Source: Lachnospiraceae bacterium | GTDB taxonomy: Bacteria > Bacillota > Clostridia > Lachnospirales > Bianqueaceae | NCBI GenBank assembly: GCA_022794035.1 | Contig: JAAWDX010000001.1 | Coordinates: 1-64,000, forward strand | Direction of reading: 5' to 3' | Length of the DNA stretch: 64,000 nucleotides | Shown: positions 17,698-26,010 of the stretch, in pieces | How positions within the stretch are numbered: position 1 is the first letter of the stretch | Layout of the letters: every line of letters starts with the position of its first letter | Position numbers and translations under genes: made by a program | Notes under the pieces: generated by a model | Database searches by the model: none | What the model saw: only the letters and a program-made list of their open reading frames with translations | Told to the model about the DNA's origin: nothing

Positions 17698-17716
17698 TCG
17701 GCAATAAAGTCAACCC

Positions 17717-17750
17717 TCCCCTGCTGAATGAAAAGTTTTCAGCAGGGGAA
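17717..17750 (+). terminator. Hairpin after carB
   Basis: TTCCCC-type stem: TCCCCTGCTGAA (17717-17728) with TTCAGCAGGGGA (17738-17749). The following sequence is only weakly T-rich, so termination may be partial. Confidence 0.55.
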
Positions 17751-17785
17751 GTTTGATGAAAATTTCGGAGGAAAAATAAATAGAA

Positions 17786-18223
17786 ATGATGAACATAGTC
17801 ATACGAGAAATTGAAAGTCAAGATTATATATCTGTAGCAGCAATTTGGCGTGACGTACTTGACGTTTCAGCAGCAACGGATGAGGCTGTGATTAAAACAT
17901 ATGAGAAGATGAAAGGCGATGAACGTTACCACACATTTGTTGCCGATATAAATGGAACGGTTGTTGGCTTCGCCACGACTGCCGAAACCTTAGCGGTCGG
18001 ATTTCCAAATGGTTATATCAAGATGAACGGACTTGCCGTGCTGCCTTCATTTCAGCATCAAGGCATTGGAAAAATGTTAATGAACCGTGTTGAGGAATTA
18101 GCAAAAGAACGTGGCGCCTCACGCATCGGGTTGGCATCGGGCTTTCAGCGAGCTGGTGCACATGCATTTTATGAACGCTTGGGCTACCAAAAATTATCAT
18201 ATTGGTTTCATAAAAATCTTTAA
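17786..18223 (+). CDS. GNAT acetyltransferase
   Basis: A 145-residue GNAT: MNGLAVLPSFQHQGIGKMLMNRVEELA is the acetyl-CoA site and HAFYERLGYQKLSYWFHK the C-terminal signature. Two start codons in a row occur (17786 and 17789) with GGAGG about 14-17 bases upstream. It is closed by a strong terminator. Substrate unknown. Confidence 0.8.
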   Translation: MMNIVIREIESQDYISVAAIWRDVLDVSAATDEAVIKTYEKMKGDERYHTFVADINGTVVGFATTAETLAVGFPNGYIKMNGLAVLPSFQHQGIGKMLMNRVEELAKERGASRIGLASGFQRAGAHAFYERLGYQKLSYWFHKNL

Positions 18224-18239
18224 CACTATAAAAAGAGGC

Positions 18240-18274
18240 GGGCAGCTGCGGCAAGTAAGCAGCTGCCTTTTTTG
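18240..18274 (+). terminator. Strong intrinsic terminator
   Basis: GGCAGCTGC (18241-18249) pairs with GCAGCTGCC (18259-18267), followed by TTTTTTG. It ends the GNAT transcript ahead of the convergent bactofilin gene. Confidence 0.85.
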
Positions 18275-18300
18275 TGTATCACCCTAGGGTGTTACCCGCA

Positions 18301-18903
18301 TTACCGCGGCTGTCCGTTCACGTTTTTAACGTCTGCGCCTTCTGCGATCGACAGCGTGCCGGAGCAGTCCACATTTTCCACAATGCAATCCGGTCCGATG
18401 ATCACATTATGCCCATTAACCGTCTTTGCTTCGATCCCGTCAATATCAATTTCGGTAGCTTCAATCATTTCAATCTTACACAGCTCATGGCTCCGTTTAA
18501 AAAACGCATGCCGCTTCTTAGTATCGCAGTGCACATTCACTCTCTCACCCACGCTCTCCTTGGCCGACAGAAGGCCCTTGCCCTCTACCAGATCTGCTGA
18601 AATCTGCTCCTGCGCGGTGACAACCCCTTTACAGAAAACATGATCGGCCTCCACATTATCCTTAATCGTGCACACGCCATCCACCCGGATATCCGCACCC
18701 TTCACTCTGCCTGTCACCGTAAGCACGCCGCCGAGCACAATATTCTCCTTTGCCTCGACCATACCGTTTACCGTAACGACTCCGTCGATTTTCGCGCTTT
18801 GCGCGTGGATATCTCCGTTACAGGTGATTACGCCGTCCATTATAAGCTCGTCGTAGCTGCCTCCGCCAACCGTGCTTACGCCACTGATTTTATTGATTGC
18901 CAT
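18301..18903 (-). CDS. Bactofilin-like polymer-forming cytoskeletal protein
   Basis: A 200-residue beta-helix protein. Short repeating blocks such as [26 protein letters not shown] and [14 protein letters not shown] fit the bactofilin/DUF583 right-handed beta-helix, which polymerises without nucleotides. A charged insertion occurs in the second half ([14 protein letters not shown]). The upstream gene is YhbD-like and overlaps it by 14 bases; in Bacillus subtilis yhbD precedes the bactofilin genes yhbE and yhbF, which supports the call. ATG at 18903 follows AGGAGGAG. Confidence 0.82.
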   Translation of the reverse strand: MAINKISGVSTVGGGSYDELIMDGVITCNGDIHAQSAKIDGVVTVNGMVEAKENIVLGGVLTVTGRVKGADIRVDGVCTIKDNVEADHVFCKGVVTAQEQISADLVEGKGLLSAKESVGERVNVHCDTKKRHAFFKRSHELCKIEMIEATEIDIDGIEAKTVNGHNVIIGPDCIVENVDCSGTLSIAEGADVKNVNGQPR

Positions 18904-19528
18904 AAGATGCTCCTCCTAATTTGAATAAATTTTTGTATTTTACCATCAGCGGGTCTGCGATGCTGCTCCACGCCTGCATGGTAAGCTGGATTGTCTGATC
19001 GAATGCCAGCGCTCCTGTTCCTTTAAAGATTACTAAATGATAGCTCCCGCGCAGCGGGAAAACTCCGATGGCTCCACTGCTGCCGCCAGGAATCGGTTGG
19101 GGCAGATTGGCAAGCAGTTCCTCCTGCTCCTGCTCCGGGATTTGCTTCTGACCTGTGATAAAGATGGCTACCGTCAGCTCTTCTAATGAAACCCGTTCTT
19201 TGCCGAGCAGCTCCGGCAGCTTTGTGCGCCACTGCTCGGGCAGCTCCTCGATCTGCGCCAGAGCCTCTGCTGTGAGGCCTCCCTCCTGCGTTGTTTGCTC
19301 GGCAAACATTTTTGCAAGCTCTTCCATTGAATGCTGATCCTTCAGCTGCAGGATCGTTTCAATGCGGCTAAGGATCTGCTCTCTGGGGAAGAAGGTTTCC
19401 TGCCCGGTATAGGACGCCTTTTTGATAAACCATTCTTCCGGAATGAGCTGCTGCCGTTTCCAGCGATACAGCTGTCCGTAGGAAATCCCGGTTATTGCCA
19501 GCAGATCTTTTTTAGATATCAGATTCAT
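18890..19528 (-). CDS. YhbD-like protein with MerR-type helix-turn-helix
   Basis: A 212-residue protein beginning with a DNA-binding-like segment ([27 protein letters not shown], then a [13 protein letters not shown] region) that resembles MerR-type recognition helices. The middle is a long helical, acidic region and the C terminus is a compact beta-containing domain. The family (DUF4004/YhbD) is found next to bactofilins. It is likely to regulate or help assemble the bactofilin; an inverted repeat over its own promoter suggests autoregulation. Confidence 0.72.
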   Translation of the reverse strand: MNLISKKDLLAITGISYGQLYRWKRQQLIPEEWFIKKASYTGQETFFPREQILSRIETILQLKDQHSMEELAKMFAEQTTQEGGLTAEALAQIEELPEQWRTKLPELLGKERVSLEELTVAIFITGQKQIPEQEQEELLANLPQPIPGGSSGAIGVFPLRGSYHLVIFKGTGALAFDQTIQLTMQAWSSIADPLMVKYKNLFKLGGASYGNQ

Positions 19529-19562
19529 GCGCTCTCCTTTCTAAGCGGCCTGCTTTGTAATG

Positions 19563-19611
19563 TAACAATGTTTCGTGATTGTATAGTAACATAACATTGT
19601 TTTATTGTCAA
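19563..19611 (-). promoter_or_regulatory. Promoter of the YhbD-bactofilin operon with long-spaced dyad
   Basis: On the minus strand TTGACA (19611-19606) and TACTAT (19588-19583) with a 17-base spacer. AACAATGTT (19564-19572) and its complement AACATTGTT (19593-19601) flank the -10 on both sides. Confidence 0.7.
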
Positions 19612-19659
19612 GCGGTTTTTTGAAAATATTTTATTGGGGGCTTTCTTTCCAGTTATTCT

Positions 19660-19875
19660 GCATGTCGATGAGTACTGAGCTGGGGCTTGCACCAGCATGC
19701 AGAGCGTGTTTTTGCATGTCGGTAGATATTGGAATTGGGGGTTACATCAGCATGTAAAATGTACATTTGCATGTCGGCGGACATTGGAATCAGAACTTGC
19801 ACCGGCATGCAAATCACATACTTGCATGTCGGTGAACATTAAAAACCGCCTCCCCATCAGCATGCATTTTTTGCC
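19660..19875. repeat. Four imperfect 54-55-base tandem repeats
   Basis: Units start with GCATGTCG at 19660, 19714, 19769 and 19824. Each opens with GCATGTCGGTG-like sequence and carries near its middle-to-end a CACCGGCATGC-like block that is its inverse complement, best in unit three, so every unit can fold on itself. The array lies in the 417-base gap 19529-19945 between the YhbD promoter and a terminator. No open frame explains it. Confidence 0.8.
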
Positions 19876-19878
19876 AAA

Positions 19879-19920
19879 ACAAAAAAGCTACAATACTCCC
19901 TTTCGGTATCTTGTAGCTTT
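19879..19920 (-). terminator. Terminator of the maf/MBL/GNAT operon
   Basis: On the minus strand AAAGCTACAA (19920-19911) pairs with TTGTAGCTTT (19893-19884) and is followed by a T-run. It ends the operon that begins with the phosphatase gene. Confidence 0.8.
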
Positions 19921-19945
19921 ATGCTTTCTTCCTATACTAATAGGA

Positions 19946-20467
19946 CTATATATGCTCTCCTATCATCTTTTCCATCCAAATCATATCGTACCATCGCTTA
20001 AACTTATACCCGCATTGATGAAATCTGCCAACCTCGAGAAAGCCCAGATGCGCATGAAACTCTGCACTGTTTTTAGTCAGATATTCATCCTCTGCCACCG
20101 GATAGGCGATGCAAGCGTACAGATTCAAAATTCCCATCTGCCCCAGCTTTTTCTCCAGTGCTCCATACAGCGCTCTGCCCATGCCGCATCTTTGCGCATT
20201 CCGATCCAGATAGACCGACAGCTCGCAGCAACGGCTATAGGCCGCCCTTTCGTGGAAAATGCCTGCATAAGCGTACCCCTCGATCCTGCCATCCCGCTCT
20301 GCCACCAGATAGGGATAGTGCTGCATCGTTTTAGTCATGCGGCTTTGGAATTCTGCCAGTGACGGAACATCATATTCAAAAGTAATCGCTGTATTTTCAA
20401 CATAATACGCATAAATCTCTAAAATGCGCGCCGCATCCTCTAAGCTAGCCTCTCGAATTCGCACCAT
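19946..20467 (-). CDS. Phosphinothricin-type GNAT acetyltransferase
   Basis: 173 residues with a PAT/Bar-like pattern: RILEIYAYYVENTAITFEYDVPSL near the N terminus, ELSVYLDRNAQRCGMGRAL as acetyl-CoA site, and HLGFLEVGRFHQCGYKFKRWYDMIWMEK at the end. Such enzymes N-acetylate phosphinothricin or amino-acid analogues. Start at 20467 is chosen as it directly follows the stop codon of the MBL gene (TAAAATG); a longer frame begins inside that gene. Last gene of a four-gene operon. Confidence 0.8.
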   Translation of the reverse strand: MVRIREASLEDAARILEIYAYYVENTAITFEYDVPSLAEFQSRMTKTMQHYPYLVAERDGRIEGYAYAGIFHERAAYSRCCELSVYLDRNAQRCGMGRALYGALEKKLGQMGILNLYACIAYPVAEDEYLTKNSAEFHAHLGFLEVGRFHQCGYKFKRWYDMIWMEKMIGEHI

Positions 20468-20468
20468 T

Positions 20469-21356
20469 TTATTTATCTGCTCTCCATACGCCCTTTTTTT
20501 CGGTTTCGTCAAATTCTACCGTTACCCTGCCTGTTTCCTTCAGCCATGCCAAATATGAACGCACCGTGCTTCCTACCAGTGCATACTGCTGAAAATTGAT
20601 CCTCAGCTGATATGCCTGAAACAGCCGTGCCAGCAGGTCCTCAAAACATATGGGCTCCCTGCACAGGTCCACAATGCGCTCCGCAATTTGCTTTACCTGC
20701 TGCTCATTATACTGCGCAAGCGGCCGAATATCCTCTGCCGGCGCCGTATGCGACGGAATAAACAGCTTTGCTGCCATATGCTGCACAGCCTCCAGCGTCT
20801 CCAGATATGCGCCCACGTCGTAGATAAATCCAATCCCGTATTTGTCCAGCGTCTCCCGGCTCGACAGACAATCGGCCAGATATACCACATCATCCGGCGT
20901 GCGAAATCCTGTCATGCCAAACGAATGCCCCGCGAGCGGAATGATCTCTATCTCCTTAGGGAAGGCATCGTCTGCAAAATCGCTGACCTCGCTTTCCTGC
21001 GCCAGCAGGAATTTGTGACGGAGCTCCTTGCATGGGTATCCTCCGTAAAGAAATGCCGGCTCCAAGACCGGGTGACGGATAAAATCTGCCTCGATCCCGG
21101 TTGAAAACACTTTGCAGCCGGTCTGCTGCTGCAGATAATGATTGCCCCCAATGTGATCGGCATGGGAATGCGTGTTCAAAATCCCGCGCAGCTGCCAGCC
21201 GTTTTCGTCCAGCACCTTCTTAACCTTTTTGGCGGCATCTTTGTCGCTGCCGCTGTCGATTAGATATATCTCATTTTCCGCTGCACGGTAGAAGCCAATC
21301 TTGGCCGGGCAATCTATATAATAGCTTCTTTCCGCTGCCTGACATAATTCGTACAT
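20469..21356 (-). CDS. Metallo-beta-lactamase-fold hydrolase
   Basis: A 295-residue MBL-fold protein with the metal site THSHADHIGG (about 62-71), a later histidine in PLAGHSFGMTGF, an aspartate in VYLADCLSS and a C-terminal PSHTAP histidine. A helical winged-type tail follows, as in members of the glyoxalase II/ribonuclease-Z-like outgroups. Substrate unknown. Its start overlaps the stop codon of maf by one base, and the GNAT start follows its stop directly. Confidence 0.8.
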   Translation of the reverse strand: MYELCQAAERSYYIDCPAKIGFYRAAENEIYLIDSGSDKDAAKKVKKVLDENGWQLRGILNTHSHADHIGGNHYLQQQTGCKVFSTGIEADFIRHPVLEPAFLYGGYPCKELRHKFLLAQESEVSDFADDAFPKEIEIIPLAGHSFGMTGFRTPDDVVYLADCLSSRETLDKYGIGFIYDVGAYLETLEAVQHMAAKLFIPSHTAPAEDIRPLAQYNEQQVKQIAERIVDLCREPICFEDLLARLFQAYQLRINFQQYALVGSTVRSYLAWLKETGRVTVEFDETEKKGVWRADK

Positions 21357-21931
21357 TATGATTCCATCCTCTCAATTTCGCGCTTTAAGCGGGCCACCGG
21401 CAGGCCCATGACGGTATAAAAATCACCGATAATGCCTTTGACAAGCAGCGCGCCGCGCCCCTGAATGCCGTAGGCCCCAGCCTTGTCCATAGGATCGCCG
21501 GTCGCCACATATTCCTTGATTTCCTGCTCCGACAGCGGATAAAACTCAACCTGCGCCTCCTCCGTAAAGGCATATTTTACATTCCGATAACAGAGGCAGC
21601 AGCCTGTCCGCACCACATGCCGGCGCCCGGAGAGTCGCCGCAGCATCTCTTCGGCCTCTTCCGCATTACGCGGCTTGCCCAGCATCTGTACGGCGCCGCC
21701 CTCCTCTACAAACACACCTGTATCACTGCCAATCACGAGCGCCTCCGGATGCTCTGACGCGACCGCCTGCGCCTTGATGCACGCCAAATATTCCGGCGCC
21801 TCCGAAAGCGGCAGAAAATCCGGCACAACCTCCTCGATGTCCGCCGCCTGTATGTCAAAATCCTCATAAATCCATTGCAGCAGCTCCCTGCGCCTTGGCG
21901 AGGCCGAGGCCAAAATCACCTTTTCAATCAC
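21356..21931 (-). CDS. maf: Maf nucleotide pyrophosphatase
   Basis: 191 residues with the Maf signatures ILASASPRRRELL at the N terminus, IGSDTGVFVEEG and GDPMDKAGAYGIQGRGALLV. Maf proteins hydrolyse dTTP, UTP or modified nucleotides and can affect septum formation. It overlaps the preceding phosphatase gene by eight bases. Note that the usual DTVV element reads DTGV, a small deviation. Confidence 0.93.
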   Translation of the reverse strand: MIEKVILASASPRRRELLQWIYEDFDIQAADIEEVVPDFLPLSEAPEYLACIKAQAVASEHPEALVIGSDTGVFVEEGGAVQMLGKPRNAEEAEEMLRRLSGRRHVVRTGCCLCYRNVKYAFTEEAQVEFYPLSEQEIKEYVATGDPMDKAGAYGIQGRGALLVKGIIGDFYTVMGLPVARLKREIERMES

Positions 21932-22547
21932 TATTCTTCTCTCCTTTATTCAGCAGCGCCGCCAGCTCCGCCGCCGACTGATTGTAATATTCTATCACAA
22001 AATCCCTTTCCTTTGTATATTCCAGACAGCTGATCGCCGCATTTTTTAGCGCAGACCTGCCCGTCTGCGTCATCTCTCCTCGCAGATACGCCAAAAAAAT
22101 GTGACTGATCTCACCATGACTGACCAAAATCAAATCGCGGCCAGCCTGCGCCTCTGCCAGCCTGCGCACTCCCTGCACAATCCTCGCCTCCGCTGCCAGG
22201 CGATCCTCCAGCCCCGGAAAACAATCATCCGGATAAAGGCGCTGCCGCTCCTCCCGCGCGAGTCCGGACGCCGCGCCGTAATCCCGCTCCAGCAAGACAT
22301 CGTCCGTCTGAATCACGCCGTCATACGAAAGCTCCCTGCCAATCAGTCTCGCTGTTTCCACCGCCCGCTGCAGCGGACTGGAAATCATTGCCGGGCCGTG
22401 CCCGGAAAAAGGATACAGGCTGATCGCCTTGCCGGCATCTGTCGCCTGCCGGCGGCCCGCATCGTTAAGAGGCACATCCTCGCGCCCCTGCAGCCGTCCT
22501 TCTGCGTTCCATGCCGTTTCACCATGTCGTACGATTATGATCTTCAT
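21924..22547 (-). CDS. Histidine phosphatase superfamily protein
   Basis: 207 residues with IIIVRHGETAWN at the N terminus (catalytic histidine), LQGREDVPLNDAGRRQA, and VSHGEI (second histidine), the phosphoglycerate mutase/CobC-like pattern. Start at 22547 follows GGAGG; the longer frame from 22667 crosses the promoter region. First gene of the operon phosphatase-maf-MBL-GNAT. The physiological substrate cannot be told from sequence. Confidence 0.85.
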   Translation of the reverse strand: MKIIIVRHGETAWNAEGRLQGREDVPLNDAGRRQATDAGKAISLYPFSGHGPAMISSPLQRAVETARLIGRELSYDGVIQTDDVLLERDYGAASGLAREERQRLYPDDCFPGLEDRLAAEARIVQGVRRLAEAQAGRDLILVSHGEISHIFLAYLRGEMTQTGRSALKNAAISCLEYTKERDFVIEYYNQSAAELAALLNKGEKNSD

Positions 22548-22736
22548 TTCTGCCTCCGCCTGTATAGTTTGCCTTATTATACCGGCCTTTTCTCTGAATC
22601 GCAAGCCTGATATAATTGTATCAATTTTGTAACAATTGACCCGCCCTTTTTGTTCGCCAGAAGACAAATTCCGAACGTTAAAAAACGTCGAAAAGTCACT
22701 GTTTATGCTGCTTTATGAGATTATTGTCAAAATGAC

Positions 22737-22765
22737 TTGACGAAATGATTATTTTACCGTATAAT
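22737..22765 (+). promoter_or_regulatory. Promoter of the cell-wall hydrolase gene
   Basis: TTGACG (22737-22742) and TATAAT (22760-22765), 17-base spacer. The 285-base gap also contains the divergent start region of the phosphatase operon; TTGTTACA/TGTAACAA-type words occur on both sides (22628-22637, 22782-22791). Confidence 0.75.
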
Positions 22766-22832
22766 AACAAAAGTATTACATTTGTTACAAAGTGCATGAA
22801 GACTCCCTTTAATTTGAAAGGAAATAATTTCC

Positions 22833-23681
22833 GTGATTTGTAGAAAAAAGAACCTTAAAGCGTTTCGCTTATTAATATGTCTTGCATTTGCAATCGCTGT
22901 ATCGTCGGTGTTCCTCAACATCGAGCCTATGGCTTCAGAAGCTCCTGAGGAATTTCTGGCATCTCTTGAACAGAACGCCTCAGAAGAGGATGCTCAGCGG
23001 CTGACACAGGGCTATGGCTCTTCCTTTGCTCCTCTGAGTACAGAAAAGGATATTTACAAGCCGCTCAGTGCCGGTCAAACATCTAATGCAGATGACCAAT
23101 CTGCTTCTACGATGCCGGCCACCGCACCGCAGCCTGATGCTACGAATACCCCATCTACTGAGAGCGATACTGCTATCGAAACTCCAACTGAAGAGAGCTC
23201 TTATTCTGAAGAATCTTCTGTTGATTTCTCTATGGAGCCTGCCCATCCGGAGCAGCCCTCCTATGAAGAAAACAGTGCTATTCACGCAGCCGCTTCCGGC
23301 TCTGGTCAGCCCGTTGAAGGAGAGTATTCTGACCTTGATCTTTTAGCTGCGATCTGTCAGATTGAGGCCGGCTATGATTACGATGGCTGCCTGGCTGTTG
23401 CCAATGTGGTCTTGAACCGGCTGAATACCGGATTTGATGATTGCCAGACCATTTATGAAGTGATTTACTACCCCAACCAGTTTGCCATCACGCGCATGCC
23501 TCATTACCTCAAAAACGGTACAAGCAGTATTGCCCGGCAGGCAGCTGCCGATGCGCTGGCTGGCGCCAACAATATTGGTGATTACTTATATTTCTACGCA
23601 GAATGGTATGCCAAACCGGAAACGCTCACCTGCCCCTATTTATTAGTCGGCGGAAACTGTTTCCTGAACAATTCATTATAA
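22833..23681 (+). CDS. Secreted SleB-type cell-wall hydrolase
   Basis: 282 residues: an N-terminal membrane/signal segment (FRLLICLAFAIAVSSVFL), a low-complexity Ser/Glu/Pro-rich linker to about residue 165, and a C-terminal Hydrolase_2 (SleB/CwlJ) domain from LDLLAAICQIEAG with the catalytic glutamate in QIEAGYDYDGCLAVANVVLNRL. It cuts peptidoglycan outside the cell; with a free linker it is more like vegetative SleB-domain proteins than a spore-germination enzyme. Start is GTG with AAAGGAA upstream. Confidence 0.82.
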   Translation: MICRKKNLKAFRLLICLAFAIAVSSVFLNIEPMASEAPEEFLASLEQNASEEDAQRLTQGYGSSFAPLSTEKDIYKPLSAGQTSNADDQSASTMPATAPQPDATNTPSTESDTAIETPTEESSYSEESSVDFSMEPAHPEQPSYEENSAIHAAASGSGQPVEGEYSDLDLLAAICQIEAGYDYDGCLAVANVVLNRLNTGFDDCQTIYEVIYYPNQFAITRMPHYLKNGTSSIARQAAADALAGANNIGDYLYFYAEWYAKPETLTCPYLLVGGNCFLNNSL

Positions 23682-23705
23682 TCGATCTTTAAGCCAAATG
23701 CAAAA

Positions 23706-23746
23706 GCGAGCGTTCTCATTTATAAGAATGGGAAGCTCGCTTTTTT
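23706..23746 (+). terminator. Intrinsic terminator
   Basis: GCGAGC (23706-23711) and GCTCGC (23735-23740) extended inward by TTCTCATT/AATGGGAA, followed by TTTTTT. Confidence 0.85.
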
Positions 23747-23795
23747 AATGCTATTTTGCCAATGAAACGATTGTAACAAGGCAAGTAGCAAAAGA

Positions 23796-24341
23796 CTATT
23801 CGATATTAGCGTTTATTTCTTTTATGATTTCAACAACCGTTATCGTACCATCCACTAACATTTCACATATAGGCGGATGGTTAATATCGTTATGCTTATT
23901 TTCCCAATATGCCTCAGCAAGCCTTATGTTTTCCTGTTTGTCTAATCCGCCATCAAAGCATTTTGTGGCATCGCCAACGAAACAGTTGCCTTTTATCTCC
24001 AACTTGACAATGCTGTATGTGGGGCGACCTATTTCCGCGAAATACTTTGCCCAATCACCGGCTTCTTTCAGGGTTTTAGACGCATATAAGCAGCTCATCC
24101 TAGATGGATATGCAGGATACTTTTCCAGTCTGACTTCTTCAAGTGCCAGTTCTCTCAAAGCAACCTTGACAGGGTATTCTAAAGAATCAGCGTTATATTT
24201 GTCCGGGTTCTGATAGATATCATTTACAATGTCTATTTTATTATAAACCCTTTTATAGACTCCACTATGATGTGTCTTATCAAAGATAATTTGTTGTCCT
24301 AATTGAATAGGCTTATCTGTAATAACATGATATGCAAACAT
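23796..24341 (-). CDS. DUF2441-like protein
   Basis: 181 residues beginning MFAYHVITDKPIQLGQQIIFD, a pattern I associate with the DUF2441 family of unknown function (HVITDKP and the conserved YPSRMSCLYAS segment). No membrane segment or signal. Start at 24341 is preferred because AAAAGGAAA precedes it; it lies just after the TauE stop. It is the last of five minus-strand genes starting with the MutS2-like gene. Family assignment is from memory only. Confidence 0.5.
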   Translation of the reverse strand: MFAYHVITDKPIQLGQQIIFDKTHHSGVYKRVYNKIDIVNDIYQNPDKYNADSLEYPVKVALRELALEEVRLEKYPAYPSRMSCLYASKTLKEAGDWAKYFAEIGRPTYSIVKLEIKGNCFVGDATKCFDGGLDKQENIRLAEAYWENKHNDINHPPICEMLVDGTITVVEIIKEINANIE

Positions 24342-24354
24342 TGACGTTTCCTTT

Positions 24355-25143
24355 TCACATCGCATACCGCACCGCATTATAGATGCTGATACAGACAATG
24401 ATGCACATCAGAGCCATGTACAGCTTATCGACGGCCTGATTATTCATCTTACGATAAAACACCCTGCCCACTGCGCCGCCAGCAATCCCGCCGGCTGCCA
24501 TCAGCACAAGCGCCAAGAGCTCGAACTCAGGCACGCTTTGCGTGATCAGCGTTGTCAGCAGACTCGCGATCTGGCTAAATAGAATTATATACAGGCTGTT
24601 CTGCGCGGCCGTTTTGGTATCCATGCTAAAGAAAAAGGAAAGAACCATCAGATTGATCGGCCCGCCGCCGATGCCCAGAAAGCTTGACATAATTCCCAGC
24701 AGCAGTCCAATCAGCACACACAGCGGCGCTTTTGTCACATGATGTGTATGGATCCGGTGCGCAAATATGGCATATACAATGGTAGCCAGCGTAATCAGCG
24801 CTAAACAAACCGCCTGCACCGATCCCACCATGTTTTGATTCTCAAATGCGCCCTTAATCACTTTAAAGAGCTGATTGCCTGCGATGCCGCCTACCGCCGC
24901 TCCTATCGCCAGCGGCGTACCTGTTTTAAAGTCCACCCGGCTTTCGCCGGAAATCAAATTGCGGCCTACTGAATAGCAGCTCATGGAAAGCACGGTGCAG
25001 CCTGATAAAAAGCTGATTGTTGATACGCTGGCAAGTCCTGCCAGATCCAGCACCGGCTTAATAATCACACCTCCGCCAATGCCGCAGATAGCCCCTGCCA
25101 CCGAAGCCAAAAAGCTTACTAATAAATATAAAAGCATCAGCAT
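24355..25143 (-). CDS. TauE/SafE-family permease
   Basis: 262 residues, about eight membrane segments in two halves. The repeated GIGGG motif (AGAICGIGGGVIIKPVL and MSSFLGIGGGPINLMVL) is the family hallmark. Members export or import sulfite, sulfonates or related anions. It overlaps the preceding kinase-like gene by seven bases and has AGGAGG eight bases before its ATG. Confidence 0.85.
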   Translation of the reverse strand: MLMLLYLLVSFLASVAGAICGIGGGVIIKPVLDLAGLASVSTISFLSGCTVLSMSCYSVGRNLISGESRVDFKTGTPLAIGAAVGGIAGNQLFKVIKGAFENQNMVGSVQAVCLALITLATIVYAIFAHRIHTHHVTKAPLCVLIGLLLGIMSSFLGIGGGPINLMVLSFFFSMDTKTAAQNSLYIILFSQIASLLTTLITQSVPEFELLALVLMAAGGIAGGAVGRVFYRKMNNQAVDKLYMALMCIIVCISIYNAVRYAM

Positions 25144-26009
25144 TTCCCATCCTCCTCCAACAGCGCCTTTAGCACCACTCGGGAAAGCACTTCAAATTCC
25201 GGATTCTCATCTACATATGTGATGAGCGCCTTCCAAAGGGCCCAGCCCTTTGCCCTGCTGATCACAGCATCATCCAGCCCTGCCAGAAAAATCTGCCGCG
25301 CCTCCTGATCAAAAAAGGTCCAGGCCATTACATAATCACAGGCAGGATCGCCTACCGCACAGGTTCCAAAATCAATTAAAGCACTTAATCTGCCATCGCG
25401 CACCAGCAAATTGCCAACCGCCACATCTCCATGGACCCATACCGGCTCCTGCTTCCAGCTGCTACTTAGCGCTTCCTGCCAAATACTCCGGCAAGCCTGT
25501 ATTTTCTCTGCGCCAAGCACCGGCAAAAGCTCTGTCAGTGCCTCCTGCGTCTCCTGATCATACACGCTTAAATCGCCGCCGCGGTAAAAATTATGCTTGC
25601 CGGCAGCAGGCCCCTCCTTTGCCGGTACCTGCTGCAATTTGCTAAGCCATGCATTCAGGTCCTGCGCCAGCTGCTTTTCATCCGCCACATTTTCATGCGT
25701 AACCGTCTCTCCGATGATCCAGCGGCCAATCGACCAAGGCAGCGGATATCCTTCTGCCGGCTTTCCGGATGCAATCGGCGCTGAAATCTCAAAATCCAGA
25801 TGCTCCTGCAGATACGGGAGCCATTTTAATTCTAAAGCCACATGCTCCGCATACGCTATATCACTGGGAAGCCGCACCAGATACTCATCTCCCAGATGGA
25901 AGGTACGGTTATCATGTCCGCTCTTTTCTACCGGCCAAATAGGCAGTTCCCGATACTCAGGAAACTGCGTATCCACCAGCCTGCGCACTAAATCACTTGT
26001 AATTTTCAT
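25137..26009 (-). CDS. Aminoglycoside phosphotransferase-family kinase
   Basis: 290 residues of the APH/choline-kinase-like fold. The Brenner motif VHGDVAVGNLLV and the metal site ALIDFGTCAVGDPACDY are complete. The N-terminal SGHDNRTFHLGDEYLVRLPS is the nucleotide loop. Members phosphorylate small alcohols, amino sugars or antibiotics; no resistance phenotype can be assumed. It starts two bases before the stop codon of the Gfo/Idh gene ends, hence coupled. Confidence 0.8.
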   Translation of the reverse strand: MKITSDLVRRLVDTQFPEYRELPIWPVEKSGHDNRTFHLGDEYLVRLPSDIAYAEHVALELKWLPYLQEHLDFEISAPIASGKPAEGYPLPWSIGRWIIGETVTHENVADEKQLAQDLNAWLSKLQQVPAKEGPAAGKHNFYRGGDLSVYDQETQEALTELLPVLGAEKIQACRSIWQEALSSSWKQEPVWVHGDVAVGNLLVRDGRLSALIDFGTCAVGDPACDYVMAWTFFDQEARQIFLAGLDDAVISRAKGWALWKALITYVDENPEFEVLSRVVLKALLEEDGKC

Positions 26010-26010
26010 T

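Noticed and set aside
19660..19875. CRISPR array or type III antitoxin at the 55-base repeats
   Set aside because: Whole units diverge together rather than constant repeats with unique spacers, there is no toxin gene next to it, and the 10-base match ACCGACATGC to the CptI-like repeats is too short to prove kinship.
25137..26009. Aminoglycoside resistance gene
   Set aside because: Only the general APH-fold kinase motifs are present; the family is broad and the context is metabolic.
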